A DNA stretch of 64,000 nucleotides from Ditylenchus dipsaci (taxonomy: Eukaryota; Nematoda; Chromadorea; Rhabditida; Anguinidae): NCBI GenBank assembly GCA_004194705.1, contig SADC01001184.1, positions 992,001-1,056,000 of the forward strand, in the 5' to 3' direction. The notes under the pieces were generated by a model. That model was not told where the DNA came from, ran no database searches, and was given only the letters and a program-made list of their open reading frames with translations. Shown here one piece after another: positions 34,971-44,725 of this stretch. A program made the translations under genes and the position numbers. Positions within the stretch are counted from its first letter, which is position 1; each line of letters opens with the position of its first letter.

Positions 34971-36049
34971 CTTGAAATATAATCTTATTAAGCAAGAGAA
35001 TTTTTTTCAAATAAAACTTACTTTTTCCCGTCGGTCTCCTTCCCAATTTCTAAAATGCCGGCGGCGCTTATTTTTGAAAATCTCCAGCGCAGGCGGTGGC
35101 GCTTTTCATTTTTTTGGGGAACGTGCAAGTATGGCTGCCAGATGGCTTCTGAAATAGTCCCGGTTGTCAAGCTTCTTGTAATTTTTTTTGGCTAGGGATA
35201 CCGTAAAACCACTAATAGGGGATATCGACATTAAGTACCTTTTGTCTCATTCTGGAACTACCCTTTGTTCTAGCTACTTAGGCTTAGGCCTTAGGCTTAA
35301 GAGTAATCCAGCGTATGTTAAAATGGACTAATAAATGGCTTACGCACTTTATCCAGGGTAATTTGGGACTGGAAATAATATTTGGGTGCTTTTTATGAGG
35401 TTTTATAAAAAAGAGATTTAGGACAAACGGGACAAAAGGTACATGACGTCAACGCACTCTCTAATATTTACGCCCCCCCTGATTCAAAGTCGTGTTTTTG
35501 GCATTGTGTTTCTGATCCACTTTTTAAAACTTGTTTTAGGCAAGTTACTACGCATTAGCTCGCGTGGGCGGACTCGGACGTTTGGCCCCCGCGTTTTGCC
35601 CTCGTGCCCCCACCATTTTGCACCTCGGGGCGTTTGGCCCCCTCCTATGAAAAAGGGACGTTCGGCCCTTCTAATAAATATCGGACGTTCAGCCCCTCAA
35701 TCTCATTTCGGCACTTTCATTGGGGCACCAATTTCAAAATGTCTCATTTTCCAATTCAAAATTGCGGTTGTAATCAGGGTGGTAACCTCAGCCGGCTGAC
35801 TTCAGCCGGCTGAGTTAAACTCAGCCATCAGCCGGCCGAGGCTGAGGCTGATGGCTGAGGTAGAAATTTCGGCCCGGCTGACGGCTGAGGCTGAGGAAAA
35901 TTTTCAGACCTCAGCCGGCTGAGGCTGAGGCTGATGGCTGAGGTAAAAATTTCGGCCCGGCTGACGGCTGAGGCTGACGGCTGAGGAAATTTTTTAGACC
36001 TGGCAGACGGCTGAGGCAGAAATTTTTTTTAAATTTCTTAACAGAAAAA

Positions 36050-36700
36050 ATTTTAAAATTAACTTTTGTCTAAAAATAATAATGCCATCAGGTAGCGCTG
36101 CAATTCTGGTTTCTTACAAAATTATATCTATTGCATTCTCTTAAAAAATTGTAAACAGCAGGACAAAAGCATAAGGGGGGTCAGAAAAATGGCTCTCTCC
36201 TGTTATATCCAAAACTGTTACATCTAAAAATGGTTCTAGTTTTATCCGGTTCTCGCCAAAAGTTCCAGCACGGTTCTAGCTTTTCATTTTAAATTTTGTT
36301 ATTTCCATATAGTATTAGAGGGAAGCCTGAAGTATTGTATCACAAATAAATTGAACTTGAAAGGCTAAAACCTTGCTGGAACTTTGGCGAGAACCTGATA
36401 AAACTAGAACCATTTTTAGATGTAACAGTTTTGGATATAACAGGAGAGAGCCAGAAAAATAATTCAGTTCATAACTTTAACTTATTATTTTACATTTCGT
36501 GACGTTATGCAATAATTGATACTTTATCAGTAACCAGAATCGCACAGCTACTTAATGGTGTCATTATTTTGAAAACAAAATAGAAGAATACGAATTTAAT
36601 TTCACAAAATTGAAATTCGCACAAAAAAGACTTTTTTTCACCAAACATAAGTCATTTTACCTCAAAAGCCAGCTTTGTCTATTTTATGGCTACTTATACA
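36050..36700. mobile_element. GTAGCGCTGCAATTCTGG MITE inside 35775-36909
   Basis: Inverted segments GTAGCGCTGCAATTCTGG (about 36091) and AACCAGAATCGCACAGCTAC (about 36532) mark it as a relative of the elements at 9941-10410 and 43680-44725. The outer ends are diffuse. Confidence 0.5.
36191..36452. mobile_element. innermost MITE, GGCTCTCTCCTG ends
   Basis: Long inverted repeats of over 80 bases start GGCTCTCTCCTG. They are flanked by the perfect 8-bp duplication AGAAAAAT (36183-36190 and 36453-36460). This is the fourth level of the 35.5-37.8 kb nest. It carries no word array. Confidence 0.8.
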
Positions 36701-37099
36701 CAAACCAATAAAATTGTTAATTTTAATAGTTTTATATTACAGCCGGCTGAGCTCGAACTCAGCCGGCTGAGGTTAACTCAGCCATCAGCCGGCTGAGGCT
36801 GATGGCTGAGGTAAAATTTTGCTCGGCTGACGGCTGAGGCTGAGGCAAATTTTCAGACCTCAGCCGGCTGAGGCTGATGGCTGAGGTAATCGTCGAGTAT
36901 ACCACCCTGGTTGTAATCGTGACTTGATTTTTAAAATTATTAGGTCTCAGAGGGATAGCAAAACCACCATGTACTCAGCGGAGAAGAGTATCACCTTTAA
37001 AATTAAAAGATTTAGGCAAATGTATTTTGAAACCACGGTTTGCTGACCAAAATCATATCATGAAAACTGTGTAATAGTTAAAGACGTCCATTTTAAGAG

Positions 37100-37400
37100 C
37101 CGAAACCCCAGTACCTAAGCATGAAACGAGGTAATGACTTATTACCTGGAGGGTGTATTATAGTCATTAGCTGACTCACAATACCTAAAGTTAACTCGCA
37201 GCGCCTAAAAGACTCCCATGTAGATACCCTAACCAACTAGGTAACGCTACCTGGATACCTGATAACTGGATGTTACTAGGTGAGTACCACTGCCGAGGGA
37301 TTACTACCAAGTTCCACTACCTAAGTTCTACCATTTCAGTACAACTATTAGGATGCCCTACTACCAATTCTTGGGGAAGTTGAATTATAGGTTGTTGCTA
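37100..37400. repeat. degenerate TACCTAG/GGTA minisatellite
   Basis: Imperfect units of about 15-20 bases around CTACCTGGATACCT. They resemble the GGTACC-rich arrays at 17229-17522 and 42440-43560. Confidence 0.5.
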
Positions 37401-37831
37401 TGTTAAAGTAACCAATAGAAATTTTTGAAGCTGTTTGGTTAGGAAATTGGTGTTTGCTGCAAGCATCGGTTGAGATACTTACATAATAGTTGGGGTATTC
37501 TCAGGTAGTTAAGGTATTTTACTAGCTCGATACGCGGATTCCGCATAGCGAAATCGCTATCTTGGTATTTTCGAACCGTGTTTAGGGTACCAATTTTGAT
37601 TTACATATTGATAATAATGACGATAATTTGCTTCTTTTTAGTGTTGAGGGGCCAAACGTCCCATATTCATTTGAAGGGGCCAAATGTCTCGTTTACGTAG
37701 AGGCGGCCAAACGTCCCTTTTTCATAGGAGGGCCAAACGTCCCGAGGGCCAAACGTCACGGACCGCGCGCGGCCTCTGCTGCGCCGGCCCTACGCTGCTT
37801 GATGCACCGTATCTCAAAATTTTGTTTTTAC

Positions 37832-39138
37832 TAGGGTTGGTGGACGGGAAAATTTCCGGGAAAATTCCCGGAAAAATTCCCGGGAAATTTCCCGGGAAAG
37901 TTTGAAGCGGGAAAATTCCCGAAAAATCGGGAAAATTCAAAATTTTTTGCAAGTTACAATGTTTTCTTTTTATATCAACTTTCTATTGTTGTTTTTGTTC
38001 GTGTTTAGGCTTATCATGCCTTACTTACAGATTTTCGATGTCTTCTGGCAGAAAAATATCGTGGAGTTGGGAATACTTTAACAAAAAGAAGAGGATCTGA
38101 ATGGGAAACGGTGCGGTCGCCTACTGCAAGTTCTGCTACAAGGAGGGCGCGAAGATTGGTCGCTATGTGAACAATGCCATAAAGATGGAGAATCACTTGA
38201 AGGTAATTGTTGATTTTCTGAGTCAAAAGCTGCGGTGGACTCAAGCGAATGGATTGGAGACCTGAAAGACGAATTAATGGAAGTAGGCTTCCTCAAATAT
38301 AATTTGTTTGAAAACGACCTTTAGATTTTGCGAAAACGAGAGGATTTTGTTAAGTCGGACGTCGCTTATCTGCTCGACATACTTGAGCCATCGGATCGTG
38401 GACAAGCGCTCACCAGTGAAGAAAAGCAGGCTGCCATCGAATTACTGGCCAACAAGTGCATCAGGAATCCAGTTTTCGCGGGCAAAGAAAAGAAGGTTTA
38501 CTTTTGTTAACTGATTAAAATGGACTATCCCGTTTGAGGTGATGTCTGAATTTGCTTCGTGGCTCGCAGGAACTGGAATCTTCTCCCATGACAAACGTAA
38601 ATACGCCTGGGATGCGCTCGATTACAAGACGAATGCGCGGACGTGGTGGATGGCCTGGTTCAGCGACACTATCCTGTCCAAAATCGTGCAAATGCTTCAC
38701 AATCTGCCGATCTCTGCTGCTCCCACAGAAAGGAACTGGTCTTTCCCTGGTGGAATCCATACCAAGCTTCGCAACAGGTTTGCTTTTTTGTTTAAGTGAA
38801 GTTACTTTGGTTGATTTCAGAATGGCGGTGGAACGGCCTCCCAGGTGACGTTCATCAAGCATAATCTCATGCTAGAGTACCCTTATTTATTTAAGTCAAC
38901 CGTAAAAGAACAGAAAGTAGAAGAAGCGATGGAAGAACGAAATGAGGAAATTGATGAAGAAACTAACACATTTGAGGATAATTTGATCTATTTATGCATG
39001 ATTTTGATTGAGTTGTTATTTTTTCTGTATAAAGTTCTTTATCAAATTTTCCCGATTTTTTCCCGACTTTGGGAATTTTCCCGGAAATTTCCCGGGAACT
39101 TTCCGTGTTTGAATTTTCCCAGGAAACTACCAACCCTA
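37832..39138 (+). mobile_element. hAT element with GGGAAATTTCCCGGGAA words
   Basis: Ends TAGGGTTGGT and ACCAACCCTA are flanked by the perfect 8-bp duplication GTTTTTAC (37824-37831 and 39139-39146). Subterminal GGGAAAATTCCCGG words lie at 37845-37935 and 39045-39125. Pieces of a hAT transposase lie between. Length 1307 bases. Confidence 0.9.
38037..38910 (+). pseudogene. hAT transposase remnant (BED and dimerisation parts)
   Basis: ATG at about 38039 leads into SWSWEYFNKKKRI, an in-frame TGA, then AYCKFCYKEG...ENHL: a BED-finger pattern broken by a stop. Around 38330-38510 lies a charged segment, and at 38540-38800 SAAPTERNWSF...IHTKLRNR, the C-terminal dimerisation block. The DDE core is largely missing. 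A coding element that has lost function. Confidence 0.7.
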
Positions 39139-39550
39139 GTTTTTACTCAAAAAATTGGGGCGTAATCGTTTTGCCAATGCGACTTTTGCCAATAAGATCA
39201 TTTTGCCAATGGCATCTTTTTGCCAATGAGATCACTTTGCCAATGGCATCTTTTGCCAATGAGATCTCTTCGCCGTCGGCTTCTCTTTCCCCATAGCTTC
39301 TTTTCGCAAGTACTCTTGTTCTTTTTGGTGAATGAGCAGTGTGATGTGACTGAGAATTGTGAATGTGATTAAGCTCTATGAAATGTTATTTAAATTCATT
39401 CTACAAATAGTTTTTCTATATTTTCGTGTATTTATGGAAGACTTTGTTACAAATATAAAGGTGCTATCCGCATACTATTTAAATTGCATTAAAAGCTTTT
39501 TGAAAAATGTAATCTAAAAATTAAAATAAAGTGAAATAAAAAGCAAATTA

Positions 39551-39733
39551 CCGTATTCTCTCTATTAGTTGCACATGTGGGATTATTTTTCAATCGACCT
39601 CAAGAGTGTGGGATTATTAGAGAGTGTGGGTTTATTAGAGAGTGTGGGATTATATTTCAATCACCCTTCAGGTGTGGTATTATTAGAGAGTGTGGGTTTA
39701 CCAGAGAGTGTGGGATTAATAGAGAGAATACGG
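39551..39733. mobile_element. TA-flanked MITE, CCGTATTCTCTCTATTA ends, in the left arm
   Basis: Ends CCGTATTCTCTCTATTA and, inverted, CCGTATTCTCTCTATTA are flanked by TA (39549-39550 and 39734-39735). It contains several AGAGAGTGTGGGATTATTA words. The right arm of the host element has the same flanks without the insertion, which shows the duplicated TA directly. Confidence 0.8.
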
Positions 39734-39790
39734 TAACAATTGTACACCCTTTGTCATTCTTCAACTGGTTGGCCCGGAGTTAGGTAACAC

Positions 39791-41105
39791 TATAGAATGC
39801 CCCCCCCCCCAGCTAGCGAAAAATTTACTTTTACTGAAGGGGAAAGGACCCGTCTCATTTTGATTCTCGTGCTCTGAATAGGCACGGAAACACTTTGGTT
39901 TCCGAAAAATCGAAAAAATTTTTTTCGGGTACTAGTTCGGTTTAGCCCACACCTCTTATTTTTCCATTTTTTGCGTTTTGTTTTCTTCATTTCTTTTTTT
40001 TTTTTTTCAGACATGGAAGAAATCAGAAACTTCAATTTGAGACCACAAACAATACATAATATCATTGCCATTAAACTTTTTACACCAAACAAAATCAGAA
40101 ACGTAACTGCGAAAAACTGATCTATGCGTGCCATATTCATACTTGTGACGACGTTCAAACTTCTGCCAAGTGGATTCAATTGTTTATGATTTTGTTTGGA
40201 GTAAAAAGTTTAGTGGCAATGATATTATGTATTGTTTGTGGTCTCAAATTTCGGAAATGTACATTGTTGAGTTATAAAGGATTATTTTGTAATAAAAAAA
40301 TAGAAAAATAAGAGGTGTGGGCTAAACCGAACTAGTACCTTTTTTCGATTTGCCTTGGTCCCCCAAAGTAAAAAATTTAAGAAAATTCAAAAAAATATTT
40401 TTTGAATTCCGCCAAAACATTTTTTAAGGAATTTAGGGCTGTATTGGGAGGGGAAGGGAATAAAGGGGGCCACCTTCATGGCAAAATAATAAAAAGTGAA
40501 TTCTGGACTACTTCGGATGTCCTGCCATGTTTTTCAACTGGGCCGTGGCAAAAAGTGACTCTATATACATTTTATGGTCAAGAGTACTTCTCGGAATCAT
40601 GTCTAAGGTAAGTGAGTGCGCGCATCTCTAACTCTCAAGCCCCCTGCGCCCCCGAAGGGGGCGCAGGGGGCTTGGGGGTTTGGAGTTGAGATGCGCACAC
40701 CCACAAACCTTAGACACAAATCACTCGAAAGTGACTCTGGATGCATGAAAAAGCATGCATACCAGAGTTTATTTATGCGGTAGCCCCAGTATTCAAAACT
40801 ATGTTCAACATCTTCTTGTTAATGGGCTCTGTGTGATTAGTGGCCCTCTTTTGTCCCTTCACCTCCCATTGCAGCCCTAAATCCCTTAAAAAATGTTTTG
40901 GCGGGAATTCAAAAAAATATTTTTTTTGAATTTTCTTAAATTTTTTACCTTGGGGGACCAAGGCAAATCGAAAAATTTTTTTTTCGATTTTTCGGAAACC
41001 AAAGTGTTTCCGTGCCTATTCAGAGCACGAGAATCAAAATGGGACGGGTCCTTTCCCTTCAGGAAAAGTAAATTTTTCGCTAGCTGGGGAGGGGGACATT
41101 CTATA
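39791..41105. mobile_element. foldback element inside the MULE-like element
   Basis: Inverted ends TATAGAATG plus a C-rich run at 39791 and the complement at about 41090-41105. The next inner segments (CACGGAAACACTTTGGTTTCC and its inverse) confirm arms of about 130 bases. It holds the MITE 39928-40339 and a GC-rich hairpin (40647-40678, CCCCCTGCGCCCCC and complement). Confidence 0.6.
39928..40339. mobile_element. 8-bp-duplication MITE, GGTACTAGTTCGG ends
   Basis: Inverted repeats of about 38 bases start GGTACTAGTTCGGTTTAGCC. Flanked by TTTTTTCG at 39920-39927 and 40340-40347. Further inverted pairs run inward. No word array. Confidence 0.8.
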
Positions 41106-41239
41106 GTATAGCCCGGAGTTAAGATAGACTGAAAAATATTTTAAAAAAGAAGTATAGTTATTACAAGTGAAACAAAACAAAGTCTTATAGACTCTGAAGA
41201 GTTTCAACTGTTTAAGACGCTTGACAGTACTACTGTTTT

Positions 41240-41345
41240 GACTACTATTTTAAACTGTACTACAGTTTTGAAACTGTACTACAGTTTTTAAAGTGTAGTA
41301 CAGTTCTAAACTGTAGTACAGTTTTTGCAACTGTAGTACAGTTTT
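41240..41345. repeat. AAACTGTACTACAGTTT tandem repeat
   Basis: About six copies of a 16-20 base self-complementary unit, AAACTGTACTACAGTTT, in both senses. It lies just outside the MULE coding fragment. Confidence 0.75.
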
Positions 41346-41364
41346 TCGGCATTATTGACATCAC

Positions 41365-41695
41365 TGGATTTGATCAAAGACCACATCTTGTCATAGGTGG
41401 CTCTTTTTTATTAGGAAGAAGTGCATGAGCTATAGGTATATGGAAGCCATCACCGCGATCAGCAAGAACAACGTACACCTTATGAAACCGTTAAATAGCT
41501 AAGATTACACTAAATTGATAAGTCACCTGTTTGAAAGGTGCTGGGCACATTTCAAACGTACCATTACCATCCAAATGAACCACTAGATGCGCCCAGTCAC
41601 ACTTAGCACTTCTTCCTAGCAACAATTGAAGTGGAGAAACAATCTCAACGGTATCAACAACTGACTGGAGGAGCAGAACTCCTTACTGATGAAAA
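41365..41695 (-). pseudogene. MULE transposase fragment
   Basis: On the minus strand 41527 to about 41695 encodes HLVVHLDGNGTFEMCPAPFKQ, the region of the first catalytic Asp in MULE transposases. After a short intron (41479-41526) the segment 41365-41478 reads VYVVLADRGDG...IAHALLPNKKEPTYDKMW, the next conserved block. The rest of the DDE domain and the zinc-finger domains are absent. Confidence 0.65.
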
Positions 41696-42575
41696 GCCGA
41701 ATTACTATTCTATAACCTAACATTTTCAGACAGATTGTTTGTCAAAAGATAATTCACCCGAAGGCACTGAAACAGGGGATAAGTTGGTCCATATGGCTGC
41801 ATTAGTCTTAAAGAAAAAGAAATGTTTTTCTTAACTCCGGGCCAACCAGTTGAAGAATGATAAAGGGTGTACAATTATTAATTTGCTTTTTATTTCACTT
41901 TATTTTAATTTTTAGATTACATTTTTCAAAAAGCTTTTAATGCAATTTAAATAGTATGCGGATAGCACCTTTATATTTTGTAACAAAGTCTTCCATAAAT
42001 ACACGAAAATATAGAAAAACTATTTGTAGAATGAATTTAAATAACATTTCATAGAGCTTAATCACATTTACAATTCTCAGTCACATCACACTGCTCATTC
42101 ACCAAAAAGAACAAGAGTACTTGCGAAAAGAAGCTATGGGGAAAGAGAAGCCAACGGCGAAGAGATCTCATTGGCAAAAAGATGCCATTGGCAAAGTGAT
42201 CTCATTGGCAAAAGACGCCATTGGCAAAAAGATGCCATTGGTAAAATGATCTTATTGGCAAAAGTCGCATTGGCAAAACGATTACGCCCCAAAAATTTAA
42301 ACTTTTTAAAGCACACTACCTCTTTATTCATATAATTAGCAAAACCTACTATCTAATTAAATAGGTTAAAATTAATTAACAAAATCGGTTCTTCAAGCAT
42401 AATTACCCCACTTTCCTGGCGCACCCACTTACTCACTACTCTCAAAGCTTAACTTGTCACTCTCCTGGCACGCTTACCCATTATTCTAACTCAGGAGCCG
42501 TCGACATCGGCGGGCACATTTGCCTCTGTCAAGGCACAAATAAGATCACGAAGACGACAAATAAGATAACTTTAA

Positions 42576-42835
42576 AGGGGGGGGGCACTTGAGGGGGTTG
42601 AGAAATGGGTTTGTCAGCCTAAGGTAGAACTTATTGACGGGTTGCAAAAGTTTTAAATATAAAATTATTTATGTGATTTTATGATGGGTTTCACTAAATA
42701 TTGTCGAATAATGTAGTGAAACCCATCATAAAATCACATAAATAATTTTATATTTAAAATCTTTTTGCAACCCGTCAATGGGTTTTTCATTAGGTTGACA
42801 AAACCATTTCTCAACCCCCCAAGTGTCCCCCCCCT
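42576..42835. mobile_element. palindromic TTAA MITE with G/C-run ends
   Basis: Inverted ends AGGGGGGGGCACTTG and AAGTGTCCCCCCCCT lie between TTAA at 42572-42575 and 42836-42839. The halves are almost complementary throughout. Confidence 0.75.
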
Positions 42836-43093
42836 TTAACAATAATCAGCGAACACGCCAACGCATCGCCTACAAAGATACATTTACAAATATCCAAACT
42901 CTCTAACAAGATCCACTCACTCTCAGGATACCATTACCTACTTTCCAGACACCGCTTCCCACTCTCCTGGCACTCCCACCCACTACCCTGGTACCCCTAC
43001 ATACTCTCCAGGTAATCCTATCCACTCTCCACGTACCCCTACTCACTCACCAGAAACCTCTACCCCCTCTATTCATTTACAGGTGCTGCTAAC

Positions 43094-43520
43094 CAGTGAT
43101 GTATTTTTGTGATTTTCCGCTCCGGCTCTGGCTCGGAAATCTTGGTTTAAAAAAATTGCTCCTGCCCTTGCTCCGGGCTCTTAACTTTGAAAAATTTGCT
43201 CCAGCTCTTGCTCCGGGTTCTCAACTTTAAAAAATTGCTCCGGCTATGGCCTCGAGCGAAAGCCAGAGCCAGAAAATTATACGTATATACTCGTTATATG
43301 TATATACTCGTTATATGAATATATGATTTGAATTTTCTCTGAATATGACTCCGAGCTCTTTATTTAGAATTTTTTTCTCCGGATTAGACTCCGAGATTTT
43401 CATTTGAAAAAATTTTCTCCGGCTCTCGCTCTGGACTGTCAATTTTGAAAATTTTGCTCCAGTTCTGGCTCCGAGCAGGAGCCAGAGCGAGAGCCAGAGC
43501 TGGAGATTTATAAATCACTG
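43094..43520. mobile_element. hAT-like MITE with GCTCCGGCTCTGGCTCC words
   Basis: Ends CAGTGATG and, inverted, CAGTGATTT are flanked by the perfect 8-bp duplication CTGCTAAC (43086-43093 and 43521-43528). Words of GCTCCGGCTCTGGCTC type fill both halves, inverted to GAGCCAGAGC at the right end. An ATATACTCGTTATATG repeat lies in the middle. Confidence 0.85.
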
Positions 43521-43679
43521 CTGCTAACCCTCTCCATGTACTCCTACTCAGTCTCTACGTGCTTTCTCAACGAAGCTGTAGAAAAAAAATAAAACACAAA
43601 CAAAAAACAGCTCAAAACAATATAAGAAACAACTTTCTTCTCGAGGCAAAACATTGCAATTCAAAAAAGGCCCAAATTT

Positions 43680-44725
43680 AAAGGACGGTACTTTTTTCTG
43701 CCCGCTCATTACTTTTTTTGCCAGAAAATTTCCTTTTGTCTTGATCTATTTAATTTTCTTATCTTTTTTTTTAAAGTGATATCACTATCGTGTAGCCCTG
43801 CGATTCTAGTTTCTAACAAGATATTGTTTTCGGCGTGCCTATAACTCACCAATAAGAGAACTCAACAATAGACTATTTGAACAAAAAGAAATTTCATCAA
43901 AAAATGGTTTAATCAAAGAACCGTTGTAATTCAGTGGATTATCAGTGAATTACAATGGCTCTTTTTTGAAACCATTTTTCGACGAAATTTCTTTTTGTTC
44001 AAATAGTCTATTGTTGAGTTCTCTAATTGATGAGTTATAGGCACGCCTTATTTTCTGCAAAATCTCTGAATAATGAAAAACAAAAACGTAAAATTATAAA
44101 CCAAGTCAAAAAAATAATTTGGTTTATACTTTTACATTTTTGTTGTTCATTTTTAGCAGACTTTGTAGAAAATAATACAGTCGACGCTCGATACAACGTA
44201 CGCTCGATATAACGTACGATTTTTCGTTTTTTGGCAAATACTTTTTATTTTTTACTTTTTTTAAAATTCTGAGGACACCCACCCCCTTAAAATTTTGTGC
44301 TTGACATTTCTGTCTTTTTAGAATTTTTCGTTCCCGAAAAAAATTTTGAGAAAATGCCCGAAACTCGAAATAATCACTTTCGGGCATTTTCTCAAAATTT
44401 TTTTCGGGAACGAAAAATTCTAAAAAGACAGAAATGTCAAGCACAAAATTTTAAGGGGGGTGGGTGTCCTCAGAATTTTAAAAAAAAGTAAAAAATAAAA
44501 AGTATTTGCCGAAAAACGAAAAATCGTACGTTATATCGAGCGTACGTTGTATCGAGCGTCGACTGTACCGCGTTGAAAACTAGAATCGCAGGGCTACGCG
44601 ATGGTATTATCGCTTTTTAAAAAATATCAGAAAATTCAAGATAAACAGGCAGAACGAACAAAAAAAGTAATTTGCGGACATAAAAAAGTAATTTGCGGGC
44701 AGAAAAAAGTGCCGTCCAAATTAAA
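43680..44725. mobile_element. GTAGCCCTGCGATTCTAG element with nested pogo-like MITE
   Basis: Outer inverted ends carry GGACGGTACTTTTTTCTGCC (left) and its near-inverse (right). Inner arms carry GTAGCCCTGCGATTCTAG at 43792 and CTAGAATCGCAGGGCTAC at about 44580. Related to the elements at 9941-10410 and 36050-36700. Another inverted pair at about 43855-44035 (GAACTCAACAATAGAC) is an extra insertion. Confidence 0.6.
44178..44565. mobile_element. pogo-like MITE, CAGTCGACGCTCGAT ends
   Basis: Near-perfect palindrome with ends CAGTCGACGCTCGATACAAC and the inverse, flanked by TA (44176-44177 and 44566-44567). A short relative of about 55 bases lies at 52896-52951 and again at 58661-58716. Confidence 0.75.

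Larger units (their letters stand above)
33610..35132. mobile_element. outer element of a triple nest, CGCCGGCGG words
   Basis: Ends include ACTTGCACGT, with the inverse at the right, flanked by AGCTGCCA (33602-33609) and GGCTGCCA (35133-35140), a one-mismatch 8-bp duplication. GC-rich CGCCGGCGG/GGCGGCGGC words lie at both ends (33627-33720 and 35053-35105). The interior is taken up by the element 33865-34970. Confidence 0.6.
35775..36909. mobile_element. hAT-like MITE with CAGCCGGCTGAGGCTGA words
   Basis: Ends CAGGGTGGTA and TACCACCCTG are flanked by the perfect 8-bp duplication GTTGTAAT (35767-35774 and 36910-36917). Dense arrays of CAGCCGGCTGAGGCTGATGG units lie at 35786-36020 and, inverted, at 36743-36890. 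The middle is filled by other MITEs. Confidence 0.85.
35569..37765. mobile_element. outer element of a second nest, GGACGTTTGGCCCC words
   Basis: GGACGTTTGGCCCC-type words lie at 35575-35700 and, inverted (GGGGCCAAACGTCC), at 37645-37765. Between them are the element 35775-36909 and a GGTACC-type minisatellite (37100-37400). I could not identify a target duplication, so the ends are approximate. Confidence 0.55.
39157..42290. mobile_element. MULE-like element with roughly 460-620 base inverted arms and TTGCCAATG words
   Basis: Ends GGGGCGTAATCG and its inverse open arrays of TTTTGCCAATGGCATC / GCCAATGAGATC words (39177-39285 and 42140-42275). The long arms extend to about 39782 and from about 41832. 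A MULE transposase fragment lies inside (41365-41695), which fits a TIR-type Mutator relative. Flanks AAAAAATT and AAAAATTT do not settle the target duplication. The left end starts 10 bases after the hAT duplication at 39146. Confidence 0.6.
42440..43560. repeat. degenerate CTCTCCAGGTACCCCTACC minisatellite, interrupted
   Basis: Imperfect units such as CACTCTCCTGGCACTCCCAC and ACTCTCCAGGTAATCCTA, about 18-22 bases, occur from 42440 to 42520, 42900 to 43090 and 43530 to 43565. They are split by the MITEs 42576-42835 and 43094-43520. The motif is the complement of the GGTACC-rich array at 17229-17522. Confidence 0.55.

Noticed and set aside
35443..35813. Overlapping open frames of 118 and 69 codons
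   Set aside because: They run through the GGACGTTTGGCCCC word array; the repeat lacks stops by chance.
35569..37765. 8-bp target duplication for the GGACGTTTGGCCCC element
   Set aside because: Several alignments of the ends were tried by eye and none gave equal flanking octamers.
40640..40680. GC-rich hairpin as a terminator
   Set aside because: Rho-independent terminators do not apply in a eukaryote; the hairpin is the centre of a foldback element.
44297..44491. Identical-looking frames on both strands as paired genes
   Set aside because: They are the two arms of the pogo-like palindrome read in opposite directions.
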